Shown one piece after another: positions 1-8,632 of a stretch of 64,000 nucleotides of DNA. Each line of letters starts with the position of its first letter. The stretch's first letter is position 1. The notes under the pieces were generated by a model. The model was not told the origin of the DNA. It saw only the letters and a list, made by a program, of their open reading frames with translations, and did no database searches. Source of the stretch: Candidatus Corynebacterium faecigallinarum. GTDB lineage: Bacteria > Actinomycetota > Actinomycetes > Mycobacteriales > Mycobacteriaceae. The stretch covers positions 186,001 to 250,000 of the forward strand of contig DWVP01000014.1 of NCBI GenBank assembly GCA_019120175.1. The letters run 5' to 3'. The translations under genes and the position numbers were made by a program.

Positions 1-112
1 CGGCGCGCTCTACGTGCGTCCCGAATCCATCGCCGCCGCAGTGCGTCTGGCCGTGGACACCACCGACGAGGCCATCGTCGAAGAGGTCAGCGTCCGGCCG
101 GTGCGAGTGTGA
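1..112 (+). CDS. C-terminus of a short-chain dehydrogenase/reductase (partial)
   Basis: The window opens inside an open frame (codons from base 2) that stops with TGA at 110-112. The 36 visible residues run GALYVRPESIAAAV...VEEVSVRPVRV. This fits the end of classical SDR proteins, where a 'PEDVA-AV' helix is followed by a last strand ending in 'E(L/V)xVRP'. The catalytic and NAD(P)-binding parts lie outside the window, so substrate cannot be inferred. The last 26 bases overlap the end of the convergent methyltransferase gene. Family assignment rests on a short tail only. Confidence 0.5.
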   Translation, partial: GALYVRPESIAAAVRLAVDTTDEAIVEEVSVRPVRV

Positions 113-896
113 AGATCGCGGTGCCGGGGAACAACTCCCCACGCCGCTGCGACCACTGACCCCAGTCCGGCGTCCCGTCAGACCACTGTGGCTCCACCAG
201 ATCGACCAGGGTCAGTCCCGCGGCATTGACCGCGCGGACCCAGTCACCCATGGTGTGGTGGAACTCCGCGTAGCGCAGCTGCCCGACAGCAGGGGAGGAC
301 GCTGTGGCATCACCACCGTCTCCGTCGAACTCCAGGTAAGCGTCCTGGAAGTAGGGGATCTCGGCGGTGAGACTGTCCGGATCATCCGGGAATATCCATG
401 CCGAGGGGTGGTTCACCGCGACCACCGCCCAGCCCTCTGGTGACAGCACCCGGGATACCTCCGACAGGGCGGCGGGAAGATCGGCGATGAAGGGGTAGGC
501 GCCGAAGGAGGAGAACAGCCGGTCCACCGTGCCGGTGGCCAGCGGCAACTCGGCGGCGTCGGATTGGAGCAGGGACACTCCCGATCCCGGGGCCGCACGC
601 TTCAACATACCCATCGATACATCCAGGCCGATGACATGTGCCACGGTGGTCCGCGCCAACCACCCCGCACACGGCGCGGAACCGCAGCCAACCTCGACGA
701 CGGTGCGTCCTGCCAACTCTTCTGGATCGCCGAGCAGTCGAGCGTCGGCCTCGGTGAGTCGCTCCGGGCACCAGTGGAAGGTGTCGAGGTAGTCGGCGTG
801 GTCGCTGTGGTAGCGCGCGGCGTCGCCGTCCCAGTGACGACGCTGAACCCCGCCGACCATACGGTTGGCGGGGTTCGGGGAGGGGTCGTCCGACAT
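87..896 (-). CDS. class I SAM-dependent methyltransferase
   Basis: 269 residues. SAM motif I is clear (VVEVGCGSAPCAGWLA, about residues 66-81), followed by the acidic loop 'GLDVS', a motif II-like 'LPLATGTVDRLFSSFGAYPF' and 'EVSRVLSPEGWAVVAVNHP', the usual Methyltransf_11 order. The substrate cannot be deduced; this family member sits next to the gabD2-like gene in other corynebacteria as far as I recall. The ATG is supported by a -10 box TAGTAT (904-909) seven bases upstream on the minus strand, which predicts a leaderless mRNA. It is convergent with, and overlaps by 26 bp, the SDR gene at the left edge. Confidence 0.8.
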   Translation of the reverse strand: MSDDPSPNPANRMVGGVQRRHWDGDAARYHSDHADYLDTFHWCPERLTEADARLLGDPEELAGRTVVEVGCGSAPCAGWLARTTVAHVIGLDVSMGMLKRAAPGSGVSLLQSDAAELPLATGTVDRLFSSFGAYPFIADLPAALSEVSRVLSPEGWAVVAVNHPSAWIFPDDPDSLTAEIPYFQDAYLEFDGDGGDATASSPAVGQLRYAEFHHTMGDWVRAVNAAGLTLVDLVEPQWSDGTPDWGQWSQRRGELFPGTAIFTLAPAGR

Positions 897-928
897 GCGG
901 ACGATACTACCGTGTGTCTTGAGGGGTG

Positions 929-2512
929 CTACTTCAGGATCTTGAAGGTCTTACCCAGCTGCAGCAGCGTGGACATGACAAGGGAGTAGGCGCGGGGCTT
1001 GAGGAACACCGGGCCACGGATCGGCAGGACGCGCTGGTCGGTGACGTTCTGAGTCTCGGTGTACTTCAGCAGGCCCTGCTTACCCTGGCGGCGGCCCTGA
1101 CCGGACTCGCGGGTACCGCCCATCTCGTTGTCGACCGAGGCGAAGGCTGCGGCGTAACCGTCGTTGATGTTCACCGTGCCGGAGTAGATCCTCTCGGCGA
1201 CACTGGTGGCCGTCTTCGTCGGGCCGAAGACCGAGGAGTTCAGACCGTAGTCGGTGTCGTTGGCCTTCTCGACGGCCTCGTCGTGGGAGTCGACCTTCTC
1301 GACGTAGACGACCGGGCCGAAGACCTCGTCACGCTTGAGCATGACCTCGTCGGAGACGTCGGTGAACACGGTGGGCTCGTAGAAGTACGGGCCGAGGTCC
1401 GGGCGGGCCTTACCGCCGGCGACCAGGGTCGCACCCTTGTCGACGGCATCGTCGACGAACTTCTCGACCGTGGACATCTGGCCGGCACCGACCAGGGAGC
1501 CCATCTCGATGTTCCAGTCGAAACCGGCGCCGAGCCGGACGTCCTGGGTGGCCTTGCCGAACTTCTCGACGAACTCGTCGTAGACATCCTTGTGGGCGTA
1601 GATGCGCTCGATGGAGACACACAGCTGGCCGGAGTTCGAGAAGCAACCGGTCAGCACAGCCGGCATGATCTTGTCGACGTTGGCGTCCTTGGTGACGATC
1701 ATCGGGTTCTTCCCGCCCAGCTCGGCGGAGTAGCCGATCAGACGACGACCAGCGATCGCGCCGAGGTGCCTACCGGTCTCGGTGGAGCCGGTGAACATGA
1801 GGTAGTCGGCCTGCGCGGCGATACCTTCACCGACGATGCGGCCCCGGCCGGTGACCAGCTGGACGAGGTCGCGCGGCATACCTGCCTCGAAGAGGAACTT
1901 GTAGGCGATCAGGGCGGAGAACGGGGTGGACGAGTCTGGCTTGGCGACCAGGGCGTTACCAGCGGCCAGGGCCGGCAGGGAGTCGGAGACAGCCAGGGTC
2001 AGCGGGTAGTTCCAGGGGCTGATCTGGCCGATGATGCCCTTGGGGATGTGGCGCTCGGTGGACTTGGTGACGACCGGGATCGCACCGGCGCGACGCTTGG
2101 ACTTGAGGATCTTGTGGGTTTGGTTGCCGTAGTAGCGGGCGGTGACTGCGCAGTGCATCAGCTCTTCGTAGGCGGAGTCACGGCTCTTGCCGGTCTCCAG
2201 CTGGATGACGTCCATCAACAGTTCACGGTTCTTCAGCAGAAGGTCGTGGAACTTCAGCAGGATCTTGCCGCGGGCGCGCGGGTCAACCTTCTCCCAGCGC
2301 TGCTGGGCGACGCGCGCGCGACGGAAGGCCTCGGTGACCTCTTCCTCGCCGCCGCGACCGACCCAGCCGATCGTCTCGCCGGTGAAGGGACCTTCGATCT
2401 CGAGACGGTCTCCACTGTCGAAGTTTCCGGTGGTGGCGTTGACTGTCAGCCCCCGCAGCTCTTCAGCAAGCGCTTCGGGAAGGGGGCCAAGTGAAAGGCG
2501 ATTCTTCGACAT
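929..2512 (-). CDS. gabD2: succinate-semialdehyde dehydrogenase (NADP+-type, GabD2-like)
   Basis: 527-residue aldehyde dehydrogenase that would oxidise succinate semialdehyde to succinate with NAD(P)+, feeding the TCA cycle in the cytosol. Visible motifs: coenzyme loop FTGSTETGRHLG, catalytic general base Glu264 in ELGGKNP and nucleophile Cys298 in SNSGQLCVS; the 34-residue spacing between them is standard for the ALDH family. Length and the N-terminal 'MSKNRLSLGPLP' resemble mycobacterial GabD2. The frame is open upstream to 2815, but the ATG at 2512 is preceded by a -10 TAGTGT (2520-2525) with a 7-bp gap, so a leaderless start is most likely. Substrate specificity is by family resemblance; other semialdehydes remain possible. 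Confidence 0.85.
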   Translation of the reverse strand: MSKNRLSLGPLPEALAEELRGLTVNATTGNFDSGDRLEIEGPFTGETIGWVGRGGEEEVTEAFRRARVAQQRWEKVDPRARGKILLKFHDLLLKNRELLMDVIQLETGKSRDSAYEELMHCAVTARYYGNQTHKILKSKRRAGAIPVVTKSTERHIPKGIIGQISPWNYPLTLAVSDSLPALAAGNALVAKPDSSTPFSALIAYKFLFEAGMPRDLVQLVTGRGRIVGEGIAAQADYLMFTGSTETGRHLGAIAGRRLIGYSAELGGKNPMIVTKDANVDKIMPAVLTGCFSNSGQLCVSIERIYAHKDVYDEFVEKFGKATQDVRLGAGFDWNIEMGSLVGAGQMSTVEKFVDDAVDKGATLVAGGKARPDLGPYFYEPTVFTDVSDEVMLKRDEVFGPVVYVEKVDSHDEAVEKANDTDYGLNSSVFGPTKTATSVAERIYSGTVNINDGYAAAFASVDNEMGGTRESGQGRRQGKQGLLKYTETQNVTDQRVLPIRGPVFLKPRAYSLVMSTLLQLGKTFKILK

Positions 2513-2792
2513 GAGAATGACACTAACCCACTTGTCGGCGGCATGTTGTGGGTTTGTGGAACAAACAGGACAGAAATTGGTCAGCCCCACTGCCACCGGG
2601 ATGCGACAGGCACGGTGTCGGGTGGGGACGTCCAGCGGGAACGTCGGGCCGGAACCGCGGGCGGGAACACAGCGCGCTGCTCGCGCGTTGTTAGGGTGTA
2701 TATCAGTCACCGTAGCTGTCGTCGCCGCTCTTACGTCGGCGGACGACACCACGGGGGAGAAGTTGAACCTTGACGATAGGACAGGACGCACA

Positions 2793-3665
2793 GTGAGAAG
2801 TTCGAATCCATACATGAGTTCGCTGACGAAGGCCGAAGGCGAAGGTCAGCGCGGCCAGTCTGCGGCCTACCAGCAGGGTTACCAGTCTGCCGGTGGCCAG
2901 TGGGGTGGCCCGGGCCAGGACTCCCAGGGCTACCAGCAGTCGCCCAACTACGGCGCGTCGGCCGGTACGTCCGACCGTCCGATGACCATTGACGACGTCG
3001 TCACCAAGACGGGTATCACCCTGGCGGTCATCGTTGTCATGGCCGCGGTGAACTTCGCGATCGGTACCAGCAACCCGTCGCTGGCCATGACGCTGACCAT
3101 GGTCGGTGCCATCGGTGGCCTGGTCGCCGTGCTCGTCTCCGCTTTCGGCAAGAAGTTCGGCTCCCCGGTCGTCACCCTGGTCTACGCGGCCTTCGAGGGC
3201 CTCTTCGTCGGTGGTTTCACCTACATCTTCGCTGGCGCCAATGTCGGCGGTGCCGACGGCGGCGCGCTGATCTTCCAGGCCGTGCTGGGCACCATGGGTG
3301 TCTTCGTGGGCATGCTGGTCGTCTACAAGACCGGAGCGATCCGGGTCACCCCGAAGTTCACCAAGATGCTGGTCGGCGCTCTGGTCGGCGTGCTGATCCT
3401 GGTGCTGGGCAACCTGGTGTACTCCCTGTTCACGGGTGAGGCCAGCATGCTGCGCGACGGCGGCCCGATCGCCATCATCTTCTCCCTGGTCTGCATCGGC
3501 CTGGCTGCGCTGAGCTTCCTTGTCGACTTCGACCAGGCGGACAAGCTGATCCGCGCCGGCGCCCCGTCCCGCTACGCCTGGGGTGTCGCCCTGGGGCTGG
3601 CGGTCACGCTGGTCTGGCTGTACACGGAGATCCTGCGTCTGCTGTCGTACTTCAACAACAATTAG
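2793..3665 (+). CDS. Bax inhibitor-1/YccA family membrane protein
   Basis: 290 residues from a GTG start. I chose 2793 because the protein then begins MRSSNP, the usual beginning of actinobacterial BI-1 proteins, and AGGACAGGA lies just upstream. A Gln/Gly-rich, Tyr-containing cytoplasmic tail (residues 12-60) precedes about seven hydrophobic segments (from residue 76 to the C-terminus), ending in 'WGVALGLAVTLVWLYTEILRLL', typical of the UPF0005/BI-1 fold. Function in bacteria is poorly defined (suggested ion-leak or stress role). A strong hairpin downstream ends the transcript. Annotated alternatives starting at ATG 2814 would only remove seven residues. Confidence 0.85.
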   Translation: MRSSNPYMSSLTKAEGEGQRGQSAAYQQGYQSAGGQWGGPGQDSQGYQQSPNYGASAGTSDRPMTIDDVVTKTGITLAVIVVMAAVNFAIGTSNPSLAMTLTMVGAIGGLVAVLVSAFGKKFGSPVVTLVYAAFEGLFVGGFTYIFAGANVGGADGGALIFQAVLGTMGVFVGMLVVYKTGAIRVTPKFTKMLVGALVGVLILVLGNLVYSLFTGEASMLRDGGPIAIIFSLVCIGLAALSFLVDFDQADKLIRAGAPSRYAWGVALGLAVTLVWLYTEILRLLSYFNNN

Positions 3666-3744
3666 GCAGACTGTGCCAGGATGGCACTCGCTGGCCCAGG
3701 CCAGTACCTGACCGGAACCGTCCGGTCCCGCAACTGTGACCGAC

Positions 3745-3772
3745 AGCCGCCACGGCATGTGCCGTGGCGGCT
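3745..3772 (+). terminator. terminator after the BI-1 gene
   Basis: Perfect 13-bp inverted repeat (AGCCGCCACGGCA / TGCCGTGGCGGCT) with a 2-base loop, followed by a T/G-rich stretch. It lies 80 bp beyond the stop codon. The T-tract is poor, so termination may be weak. Confidence 0.65.
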
Positions 3773-3851
3773 GCGCTGTGTCTGGGTGTGTCTGAGCCCC
3801 GGGAGACATCGGGAGACATGGTCAGGTACGGAAGGTGCTGAGACGATACGG

Positions 3852-3951
3852 GGTAATCCGTCACACCTCTTCGCTTGCGATACCGTCCAGGAAAACGCTC
3901 TGACCTGCAGGTCTCAGTATATGGAAAACGCCGGAGGTGTGATGCATTGCC
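3852..3951. repeat. 100-bp dyad element, MITE-like (copy A)
   Basis: The ends are 18-bp imperfect terminal inverted repeats: GGTAATCCGTCACACCTC at 3852-3869 and, on the other strand, GGCAATGCATCACACCTC at 3934-3951 (15 of 18 match). 'ggaaaacgc' occurs next to both sides and GACCTGCAGGTC (3902-3913) sits near the middle. The right half recurs at 43312-43375 with the same 31-bp gap between the central palindrome and the terminal repeat. No coding capacity. The stretch 3666-4154 otherwise holds only the two terminators listed. Confidence 0.6.
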
Positions 3952-4010
3952 GAGCCGGGGATATCACGCATCCTGGGACGGGAAAACAGGAAGGGAGAGG
4001 GCAGGAATGC

Positions 4011-4051
4011 GCCAACCCGGCTCTCCCATCACTGGGGAGAGCCGGGTTGGC
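4011..4051 (-). terminator. terminator of greA
   Basis: Perfect 17-bp arms (GCCAACCCGGCTCTCCC and its complement) with a 7-base loop, about 100 bp beyond the greA stop on the minus strand, followed by a pyrimidine-rich stretch containing a TTTT run (minus strand). Confidence 0.7.
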
Positions 4052-4154
4052 GTGGGGCCGGGCAGGGTCATCCGCCGATGACCGGCCAGCTGGTTTTGCA
4101 TGGCCCGGCCGGCGTGGGCGGGCACAGCCCCGCTGTCGCCGTCGCGGGGGAGTC

Positions 4155-4676
4155 CTACTGCTCGGCGCGGGGGATGTCGCGGTCCGGGTCGTAGGGCTCT
4201 GCCTTGACCAGGGTGACGGAGATGTCGATACCGGTGGGGCCCTGGTACTCCCGGGTCTCGCCTTCCTTGGCGCCGACCAGTGCGGCGCCCAGCGGGGCGT
4301 CGGTGGAGTAGGTCTCCAGGTCCGGGTTGGAGGACTCCAGGCCGCGGGTTCCGATCAGGAAGGTCTCCTTGTCGTCCTCGTCACCGTCGTAGTAGACGTG
4401 GACGACGGATCCGACCAGGGCCACACCGGACTCTGCCGGGGCCTGGCCGATGGTGGCGTTGTCCAGCAGCTCCTCGAGGTAGACAATGCGCGCCTCCTCC
4501 TGGCCCTGCTGCTCGCGGGCGGTGTGGTAGCCGGCGTTCTCCTTGAGATCGCCCTCTTCACGCCGCTCGTTGATTTCTGCGGCCAGCGCGGGACGGTTGG
4601 CCTTCAGCCCGGCCAGCTCGTCGTTCAGCCGGTCGAAGGATTCCTGGGTGAGCCAGGTCGTCTGGTTGTCTGCCAT
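4155..4676 (-). CDS. greA: transcription elongation factor GreA
   Basis: 173 residues. GreA binds the RNA polymerase secondary channel and stimulates cleavage of the 3' end of backtracked transcripts. The N-terminal coiled coil (about residues 5-80, '[17 protein letters not shown]...[14 protein letters not shown]') contains the acidic tip motif, here [18 protein letters not shown], and the C-terminal half is the FKBP-like domain ('[24 protein letters not shown]', 'SPLG'-type '[16 protein letters not shown]'). The ATG at 4676 follows a strong Shine-Dalgarno AGGAGGA. Neighbourhood greA-DUF4307-mca is conserved in Corynebacteriales. Confidence 0.96.
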   Translation of the reverse strand: MADNQTTWLTQESFDRLNDELAGLKANRPALAAEINERREEGDLKENAGYHTAREQQGQEEARIVYLEELLDNATIGQAPAESGVALVGSVVHVYYDGDEDDKETFLIGTRGLESSNPDLETYSTDAPLGAALVGAKEGETREYQGPTGIDISVTLVKAEPYDPDRDIPRAEQ

Positions 4677-4831
4677 GAGCGTTCGTGTCCTCCTGCAGGT
4701 CGACCACAGTGTTGACCACAGAGTCGGTGAATGATGGTTGTTCAGTCGGGGCACAGTGTATCACTGGGCTCCGACTCGACCGGCGCATGGTGCGCCGGTG
4801 TTCCCGGGGTGTCCGGGGAGGTCGGTGAGGT

Positions 4832-5266
4832 CTACTTGACGGACGGGGTGTCGACCGAGTCGTCCAGGTAGGACGGGAAGACCGTGGAGCAGCCGTAGAC
4901 GTCACCAGCGACGGCGTTGGTGTGGGTCGGGACGTCGACGACCAGGCGGGTGGTGTCGCTGCCACCGGCGGCGACGACGGCCTCGCGGCGTCCGACCTCG
5001 GCCGTGGATTCATCGAGTGCGGTGATGATGCACAGCGCCGGCTTGTCGGAATCATCGCGGGTGATGTCGACGGTCAACCGCAGGGCGTCCTCGCCCTCGA
5101 CCGCCTCGTATCCGGCGATGGTGCCGGAGGTGTCGCTGCTGGTGCTGTTGTTCCACTGGGAAAAAACGTAGATGCCGACGGCGACCGTGAAGATCACGAT
5201 GCCGATCACGATGATTTTTCCGCTGACACCGTCGCTGCGCGCGGATCCGTAGGTCGCCTTGCTCAT
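4832..5266 (-). CDS. DUF4307 single-pass membrane protein
   Basis: 144 residues with one transmembrane helix near the N-terminus (about residues 15-36, 'IIVIGIVIFTVAVGIYVFSQW') and an extracytoplasmic beta-rich domain of about 100 residues. This matches DUF4307, found in Corynebacteriales directly between greA and the divergent mca gene. Function is unknown. A -10 box TACGAT (5274-5279) lies seven bases before the ATG, indicating a leaderless mRNA; the AAGGA directly abutting the ATG is too close to act as a normal ribosome site. Confidence 0.8.
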   Translation of the reverse strand: MSKATYGSARSDGVSGKIIVIGIVIFTVAVGIYVFSQWNNSTSSDTSGTIAGYEAVEGEDALRLTVDITRDDSDKPALCIITALDESTAEVGRREAVVAAGGSDTTRLVVDVPTHTNAVAGDVYGCSTVFPSYLDDSVDTPSVK

Positions 5267-5440
5267 TCCTTCGATCGTATGCGGTGCGCTGCGGGGAGGG
5301 AAGTCGAGGTTGGTGACCGGGGGAAGTTGTAGGCTGGGGAGCGTCGAGCACGATCGTGCGAACGGTGCGTTCAAGACGGTCAGATGACCGGCGCGCACCA
5401 CTGCAGTGCAGCAGGAGAGACTGGAGAAGAGGTGCATCCG

Positions 5441-6346
5441 GTGACAGACCGTGGGCTGTCCGGCGACCAGGACCGAACGGGACTGCGTCTGCTGGCGATT
5501 CATGCGCACCCGGACGATGAGTCGAGCAAAGGGGCCGCCACCATGGCCCGTTACGCTGATGAAGGTGTGCAGGTCATGGTTCTCACGTGTACCGGGGGTG
5601 AGCGCGGCAGCATCCTGAACCCGGAGATGGACGTCCCCGGGGTCCTGGAGCGGATGAACGACATCCGGCTCGAGGAGATGGCGCAGGCCGCCCGGCACCT
5701 CGGGGTGTCCCACCGGTGGCTGGGGTACGTCGACTCGGGGCTGCCCGAGGGCGACCCGCTGCCACCGTTGCCGGAGGGCTGCTTCGCCCTGGCCGACACC
5801 GAGCAGGCCACCCTGGACATGACCCGGGTGATCAGGGAGTTCCGACCGCACGTGATCATCACCTACGACGAGAACGGCGGTTACCCACACCCCGACCACC
5901 TGAAGTCGCACGCGGTGAGCATGCGTGCCTACGATGCCGCCGCCGATGCGTCCTACCACCCGGAAATCGGGGAGCCGTGGGAGGTGCAGAAGGTGTACTA
6001 CACCCACGGGTTCATCCGGCGTCGCTTCGAGTTGCTGGCCAAGGCGGATCTGGAGGAGGGCGACGGGCGGGCGTTCCGTGCTCTGGATCGGTGGCAGGAT
6101 CTACCGGACATCATGCCCCGGGTCACCACCCGTGTGGACTGTGCGGCCTGGTTCGACAAGCGGGATGACGCCCTTCGGGCCCACGCCACACAGATCGACC
6201 CGAATGGTCCGTTCTTCGCGGTTCCCACGGAGGTGCAGCAGCGTATCTGGCCCACCGAGGAGTTCGAGCTCGCCCGCTCCAGGGTGCATGCGCCGCTGCC
6301 GGAGGACGACCTTTTCGCCGGTGTCACCGCCGACGGTAAGGTTTGA
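5441..6346 (+). CDS. mca: mycothiol S-conjugate amidase Mca
   Basis: 301 residues. Mca hydrolyses mycothiol S-conjugates of electrophiles to a mercapturic acid and GlcN-inositol, a detoxification route unique to mycothiol-making actinobacteria. It is a LmbE/PIG-L zinc deacetylase: the metal motif AHPDDE is near residue 20 and the second motif HPDH follows 'YDENGGYP'. The substrate-typical '[13 protein letters not shown]' is present. GTG at 5441 is preferred because GAAGAGG lies eight bases upstream; GTG 5432 and ATG 5384 are in the same frame and remain possible. The next gene starts four bases after the stop, so they are probably co-transcribed. Confidence 0.9.
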   Translation: MTDRGLSGDQDRTGLRLLAIHAHPDDESSKGAATMARYADEGVQVMVLTCTGGERGSILNPEMDVPGVLERMNDIRLEEMAQAARHLGVSHRWLGYVDSGLPEGDPLPPLPEGCFALADTEQATLDMTRVIREFRPHVIITYDENGGYPHPDHLKSHAVSMRAYDAAADASYHPEIGEPWEVQKVYYTHGFIRRRFELLAKADLEEGDGRAFRALDRWQDLPDIMPRVTTRVDCAAWFDKRDDALRAHATQIDPNGPFFAVPTEVQQRIWPTEEFELARSRVHAPLPEDDLFAGVTADGKV

Positions 6347-6349
6347 TGT

Positions 6350-6826
6350 ATGTCGCAGGTTTCCCCGTTCGTATCCACTGTCTCCGTCCTTGCCCAGGAG
6401 CAGGTCCACGATGGTCCGCAGGGCCCCGAGTTCGGCAAGGCAGCCCCGGTCGGCCTGCTGGTCATCGTCGGCCTGCTGGTGGCGATTCTGGCGATCGGTG
6501 TGTTCTTCAACCGGCGGATGAAGAAGATGAAGCAGCGTCAGCTCTTCGCTGAGCTCCACGGGTTGGACCCCTTCGACATCGACGCCATCGACCGTCGCAT
6601 GGCCCAGGAGGGGGCGGTGTCGGGACGCTCCGTCGCGGCCACCGATGCCACGTTGGACGCTTCGTTGGATGCCTCCGTCGGCGACGAGAACCGTCTCTAC
6701 GGGCCGGACGCATTGAGCGCGACCCTGGCCGAGCAGCAGGCAGCGGACGGTAACGAGGATGTCAACAACGAGGACCCGGCTGCGGACCCGTCCACCACCG
6801 ACCCCTCCAAGGACGAACCCCGGTGA
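6350..6826 (+). CDS. small single-pass membrane protein (Rv1083-like position)
   Basis: 158 residues, not assignable to a characterised family. One hydrophobic helix (about residues 33-53, 'VGLLVIVGLLVAILAIGVFF') is followed by a basic stretch NRRMKKMKQRQ and then an acidic, low-complexity tail rich in Asp, Ala, Asn and Thr. The basic flank suggests that the C-terminal part is cytoplasmic. It starts four bases after mca and its stop overlaps the uppS start (GTGA), so it belongs to an mca-X-uppS operon, as at the corresponding place in mycobacteria. Confidence 0.7.
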   Translation: MSQVSPFVSTVSVLAQEQVHDGPQGPEFGKAAPVGLLVIVGLLVAILAIGVFFNRRMKKMKQRQLFAELHGLDPFDIDAIDRRMAQEGAVSGRSVAATDATLDASLDASVGDENRLYGPDALSATLAEQQAADGNEDVNNEDPAADPSTTDPSKDEPR

Positions 6827-7578
6827 TTCTCTACACCCTCTACGAGCGGCGACTGCAGCGGCAGCTGCGAGGTCGGAACCGTCCCAAGCATGTCGCGATC
6901 ATGTGTGACGGGAACCGCCGTTGGGCGAAGGAGAATGGTTTCACCGACGTCTCCCACGGGCACCGGGTGGGGGCGAAGAAGATCGTCGAGGTCGTCGACT
7001 GGTGCGATGAGCAGGACATCGAGGCTGTCACCGTCTACCTGCTGAGCACCGAGAACCTGCGGCGCAGCGCCGAGGAACTCGGCCTGCTGATGGGCATCAT
7101 CGGGGATGTCTCCGATGAACTCGCCGCGGCGAAGGGAAAGTTCCGCCTGCACGTCATGGGGCGCATGGAACTGTTGCCCGAGGAGCTGCGCGAGCGGATG
7201 GTGCAGGCCGAGGCCCGCACGTCCAACCACGACGGTGTGCACGTCAACGTCGCCGTCGGTTACGGCGGACGCCAGGAGATCGTCGACGCCGTCCAGAACC
7301 TTGTCGACGAGCTCGCGTCCAAGGGCATCGAGGCTGCCGAGATGAGCACCCACATCACTGATGAGGCGATCGGTGACCACCTGTACACCTCCGGCCAGCC
7401 GGATCCGGACCTGGTCATCAGGACGTCCGGCGAGCAGCGGTTGTCGGGCTTCCTGCTCTGGCAGTCGGCCTACTCCGAGATCTGGTTCACCGACACCTAC
7501 TGGCCGGCGTTCCGGCGTCTGGACTTCCTGCGCGCCCTGCGTGATTTCAGCGGTCGACAGCGCCGTTTCGGCAAGTAG
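6823..7578 (+). CDS. uppS: short-chain Z-isoprenyl diphosphate synthase (UppS family)
   Basis: 251 residues of the cis-prenyltransferase family. Signature HVAIMCDGNRRWAKENG with catalytic Asp29 is at residues 23-39, and the second signature 'RTSGEQRLSGFLLWQSAYSEIWF' lies near the C-terminus. The enzyme condenses isopentenyl diphosphate with an allylic primer. By position (beside mca and coaA) it matches mycobacterial Rv1086, which makes the short omega,E,Z-farnesyl diphosphate used for decaprenyl phosphate, rather than the long-chain enzyme; this is inferred from synteny, not from chain-length residues. GTG start overlaps the upstream stop by four bases. Confidence 0.88.
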   Translation: MILYTLYERRLQRQLRGRNRPKHVAIMCDGNRRWAKENGFTDVSHGHRVGAKKIVEVVDWCDEQDIEAVTVYLLSTENLRRSAEELGLLMGIIGDVSDELAAAKGKFRLHVMGRMELLPEELRERMVQAEARTSNHDGVHVNVAVGYGGRQEIVDAVQNLVDELASKGIEAAEMSTHITDEAIGDHLYTSGQPDPDLVIRTSGEQRLSGFLLWQSAYSEIWFTDTYWPAFRRLDFLRALRDFSGRQRRFGK

Positions 7579-7580
7579 TC

Positions 7581-7597
7581 GGGCCGGCGACCGGCCC
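7581..7597. terminator. hairpin between convergent uppS and coaA
   Basis: Perfect inverted repeat GGGCCGG-cga-CCGGCCC just after the uppS stop; its right edge touches the coaA stop. No T-tract, so it may act as a weak bidirectional terminator or mRNA end-stabiliser. Confidence 0.45.
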
Positions 7598-8529
7598 TAG
7601 ATCTTGCGCATCCGGACCGACTCCACCAGGTGGTCCGGTCCTTTGTGCATCACCAGCGACGCCCGCACGCGGGTCGGCAGGATGTTCTCCACCAGGTTCG
7701 GCAGGTTCACCGTCTGCCAGATCTCCCGGGCCACGACCCGGGCATCCTCGTCGGAGAGGCTGGCGTAGTAGTGGAAGTGGGCACCGGGCTGGCGGAAAGC
7801 AGTGTTCTTCAGCTTCAGGAAGCGCTCGACGTACCAGCGTTCGATGTCCTCCCGGTCGGCGTCGACGTACACCGAGAAGTCGAAGAGGTCCGAGACCATC
7901 AGGGTCGGACCGGTCTGCAGCACATTGAGTCCCTCGACGATGAGGATGTCGGGGCGGTCCACGGTGTGTACCTCGTCCAGGCGGTCGTACTTCTCGTGGG
8001 AGTACACCGGCGCCGGCACGGACGGGGCGCCGGACTTCACCGCGGTGACGAACTTCAGCAGTGCCTTCTGGTCGTAGCTCTCCGGGTAGCCCTTGCGTCC
8101 CATCATATGGCGGCGGTTGAGTTCGCTCGCCGGGTAGAGGAAGCCGTCGGTGGTGATCAGGTCCACGCGCGGCCGCGACTCCCATCGCTGGAGCAGCACC
8201 TGAAGCAGTCGGGCGGTGGTGGATTTTCCGACGGCGACGGAGCCGGAGACGCCGATGATGAACGGCACGTGGGGCATGTCCTCGCCGAGGAAGGTCTCGG
8301 TGGCGTCGTTGAGCCGCCGCATCGCCTGGAACCGAAGGTCGATCAGGCGGGACAGCGGAAGGTAGACCTCGCTGACCTCGTCTATGTCGATGTCTTCCCC
8401 GACACCGCGTAACTCCTCCAGCTCGGCGGGGCTGAGCACCTGCGGCATCGACTTGCGCAGGGTCTGCCACTGTGAGCGGTCGAGTTCGATGTACGGAGAG
8501 TGGTCGCCGGGGACGGAGGGAGCGGACAT
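7597..8529 (-). CDS. coaA: type I pantothenate kinase
   Basis: 310 residues. CoaA phosphorylates pantothenate with ATP, the first and feedback-regulated step of coenzyme A synthesis. The P-loop [12 protein letters not shown] is at residues 93-104; 'DGFLYP', '[15 protein letters not shown]' and the '[22 protein letters not shown]' lid segment are characteristic of bacterial CoaA, and the length equals the E. coli family (about 316). A CACAAT -10 box (8537-8542) lies seven bases upstream of the ATG. It is divergent from glyA, with about 100 bp of shared promoter region between. Confidence 0.95.
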   Translation of the reverse strand: MSAPSVPGDHSPYIELDRSQWQTLRKSMPQVLSPAELEELRGVGEDIDIDEVSEVYLPLSRLIDLRFQAMRRLNDATETFLGEDMPHVPFIIGVSGSVAVGKSTTARLLQVLLQRWESRPRVDLITTDGFLYPASELNRRHMMGRKGYPESYDQKALLKFVTAVKSGAPSVPAPVYSHEKYDRLDEVHTVDRPDILIVEGLNVLQTGPTLMVSDLFDFSVYVDADREDIERWYVERFLKLKNTAFRQPGAHFHYYASLSDEDARVVAREIWQTVNLPNLVENILPTRVRASLVMHKGPDHLVESVRMRKI

Positions 8530-8632
8530 GGGGGCTATTGTGCTCCTTTGCGGGGTATTCGACTAATCTGAGATACGACTGCCCATCTCCACCCTGTTCC
8601 ACCACGGCCAACGTGAAAGGCGATCCCACCCT

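Noticed and set aside
926..2494. Long plus-strand frame (522 codons) opposite gabD2
   Set aside because: It is the antisense of a clear aldehyde dehydrogenase and its composition (Val/Gly/Asp/Leu-rich) is the usual shadow of GC-rich third codon positions. The same holds for long frames opposite greA, coaA/glyA, acyl-CoA dehydrogenase, fumC, glpX, serA, ychF and the OYE gene.
4691..4700. CTGCAGGTC upstream of greA and similar matches at 13079 and 20104
   Set aside because: They share only the CTGCAGGTC core with the dyad element, without terminal repeats or spacing, so they are not further copies.
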